Shown piece after piece: positions 63,030 to 64,000 of a DNA stretch of 64,000 nucleotides. The stretch is from JAHDNZ01 sp036721855 (lineage in GTDB: Bacteria; Bacillota; DTU065), in contig DAIMKF010000002.1 of the NCBI GenBank assembly GCA_036721855.1, forward strand, positions 1 through 64,000, written 5' to 3'. The notes beneath the pieces are model-generated. The model worked only from the letters and a program-made list of their open reading frames with translations, was not told the DNA's origin and made no database searches. How positions within the stretch are numbered: position 1 is the stretch's first letter; each line of letters begins with the position of its first letter. The position numbers and the translations under genes were made by a program.

Positions 63030-64000
63030 TTACATTTTCTCTGGCGCATCTATCCCCAGCAGGAAAAGTCCGGTCGCAATAACATGCTTTACTGCCGTAA
63101 CAAGCATTAAACGTGCCTTAGCTAACCCTTCTTCCACATCAACAATACGATGGGCCTGATAGAATTTGTTAAAGTCTCTAGCAAGATTAAGAAGATAGCG
63201 AGCTACTGTAGACGGTTCATTATTTTTTGCTGCTTGTTTTATCGCTTCCGGAAAACGTTCCAAAGAAATAATTAAAACGTTTTCCTCTTCTTCTTTTAGC
63301 AACTCAAGATTAAAATCATTAACTTGGCCACCTTTGTCTAAAAGACTGCAAGCCCTGGCGTGGGTATATTGGATATACGGTCCTGTATCCCCTTGAAAGT
63401 TAAGTAACTCATCCCATTCAAAATTAATATCCTTAATACGATTATTACGTAAATCATTAAAAATAACAGCTCCGACACCAACTACTCTGGCAACCTCATC
63501 TTTATTTTCCAAAGTAGGGTTTTTTTCTTCGATAATAGCTTTAGTAAGTTCAATTGAATTGTTAAGAACATCCTCAAGAAAAATAACATTGCCCTGCCTA
63601 GTAGACAGTTTCATATCGCCAAAGCGCATTAAACCAAATGGCACATGCTCACAGTTATCGGCCCAGTCATAACCTAATTTTTTTAAGACTGCAAAGACTT
63701 GTTTGAAATGCAGTGCCTGTTCGCCGCCAACCACATAAAGGGCTTTGGCAAAATCAAAAGTCTCAAAACGATAAATAGCAGCTGTTAAATCTCTCGTACC
63801 ATACAGCGTTGCTCCGTCACTCTTTCTTACTAAAAAGGGAGGCATATCATCTCCAAGAGGAACAATCTCTGCTCCCTCACTGACTTCCAGAAATGGTTGT
63901 AGTTTCAAAACAGCAGACGGAATAAGATCGTTATAAAAACTCTCACCCGTATAGTGATCAAAAGTGACACCCATTAATTGATAAACTTCTTTTAATGATT
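63030..64000 (-). CDS. argS: Arginyl-tRNA synthetase (C-terminal part, 5' end off window)
   Basis: The frame is open from 63030 to the window edge, so the gene is truncated only by the window. The visible ~323 residues include VRKSDGATLYGTRDLTAAIYR, the ArgRS KMSKS-equivalent region DMKLSTRQGNVIFLEDVL, and the anticodon-binding domain from LLDKGGQVNDF to the C-terminal end. It charges tRNA-Arg; the cognate tRNA-Arg(CCT) lies 11 kb away. Confidence 0.95.
   Translation of the reverse strand, partial: SLKEVYQLMGVTFDHYTGESFYNDLIPSAVLKLQPFLEVSEGAEIVPLGDDMPPFLVRKSDGATLYGTRDLTAAIYRFETFDFAKALYVVGGEQALHFKQVFAVLKKLGYDWADNCEHVPFGLMRFGDMKLSTRQGNVIFLEDVLNNSIELTKAIIEEKNPTLENKDEVARVVGVGAVIFNDLRNNRIKDINFEWDELLNFQGDTGPYIQYTHARACSLLDKGGQVNDFNLELLKEEEENVLIISLERFPEAIKQAAKNNEPSTVARYLLNLARDFNKFYQAHRIVDVEEGLAKARLMLVTAVKHVIATGLFLLGIDAPEKM

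Noticed and set aside
1..64000. CRISPR array, prophage or complete transposon
   Set aside because: I saw no regularly spaced direct repeats, cas genes, phage structural genes or integrase. The only mobile relic is the decayed IS1182-type element.

Overview
The window looks like a chromosomal segment of an anaerobic, endospore-forming member of the Bacillota (Firmicutes). It has low to moderate GC, strong AGGAGG-type ribosome binding sites and ATG/GTG/TTG starts. Sporulation genes (yabP, yabQ, a spoIID-like gene) sit in the conserved Firmicute glmU-prs-pth-mfd-mazG-yabP-yabQ-divIC-yabR order. An electron-bifurcating-type [FeFe] hydrogenase points to fermentative anaerobic life. Several features suggest a diderm (outer-membrane) lineage such as the Halanaerobiales or Limnochordia. 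Two secreted proteins end in beta-barrel-like sequence with a C-terminal aromatic residue (17.2-19.8 kb and 20.9-21.6 kb), and all four ABC solute-binding proteins have signal peptides without a lipobox cysteine. The exact taxon cannot be fixed from the sequence alone.

Layout. 0-10 kb (minus strand): a DUF501-Ppx/GppA fusion, an S1-domain protein, divIC, yabQ, yabP, a SpoIID-like lipoprotein, mazG/yabN, mfd, a mini PrsW-like protein and pth. The pth leader has a good promoter, a possible leader peptide and an intrinsic terminator. 10.2-14.4 kb (plus): an inserted AT-rich island with a broken HAAS-type gene, a pair of ABC exporter half-transporters and a small membrane ORF, splitting prs/glmU from pth. 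14.5-17 kb: prs and glmU. 17.2-21.6 kb: a large zinc-metallopeptidase/beta-propeller/barrel protein whose Shine-Dalgarno lies about 46 nt upstream across a hairpin, a RIC (ScdA/YtfE) Fe-S repair protein and a small barrel protein. 21.6-25.4 kb: a thiBPQ thiamine transporter under a TPP riboswitch with terminator.

25.5-28.6 kb: an XRE regulator and a tightly overlapping three-gene unit (AlkZ-like, DUF3795, flavin reductase) of apparently higher GC, probably acquired. 28.7-31.4 kb (plus): a murein-peptide salvage operon (serine beta-lactamase-like, dipeptide epimerase, NlpC/P60). 31.4-37.9 kb (minus): a DUF368 protein, a PepV-like M20 dipeptidase and the YhaN/YhaO DNA-repair pair. 37.9-40.5 kb: an orphan sugar-type binding protein, a 32-aa Lys/Pro-rich peptide and a frameshifted ArsR-like regulator. 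40.6-43.5 kb: an orphan HsdS, AraC/GyrI remnants and an intact AraC regulator. 43.6-47.7 kb: two paralogous metallophosphoesterases flanking a DUF1080-like secreted protein. The two paralogues share GAAAACG-type palindromes upstream.

47.9-49.7 kb: meso-diaminopimelate dehydrogenase and a decayed IS1182-family element. 49.7-51.9 kb: a second orphan solute-binding protein and a tRNA-Arg(CCT) with its own promoter and terminator. 51.9-57.9 kb: an oppDFABC-type peptide ABC operon with a consensus sigma-A promoter. 58.3-62.6 kb: the hydCBA hydrogenase operon, ending in a terminator with 27-bp perfect arms that include the hydA stop codon. 63.0 kb to the end: the C-terminal part of argS, running off the window.

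Functionally, the region combines housekeeping (translation, repair, nucleotide and cell-wall precursor supply), envelope and peptide scavenging (oppDFABC, PepV, the epimerase/NlpC operon, Ddh), vitamin uptake and H2 metabolism. A small accessory fraction carries clear decay marks. I found no CRISPR array, prophage or complete insertion sequence.
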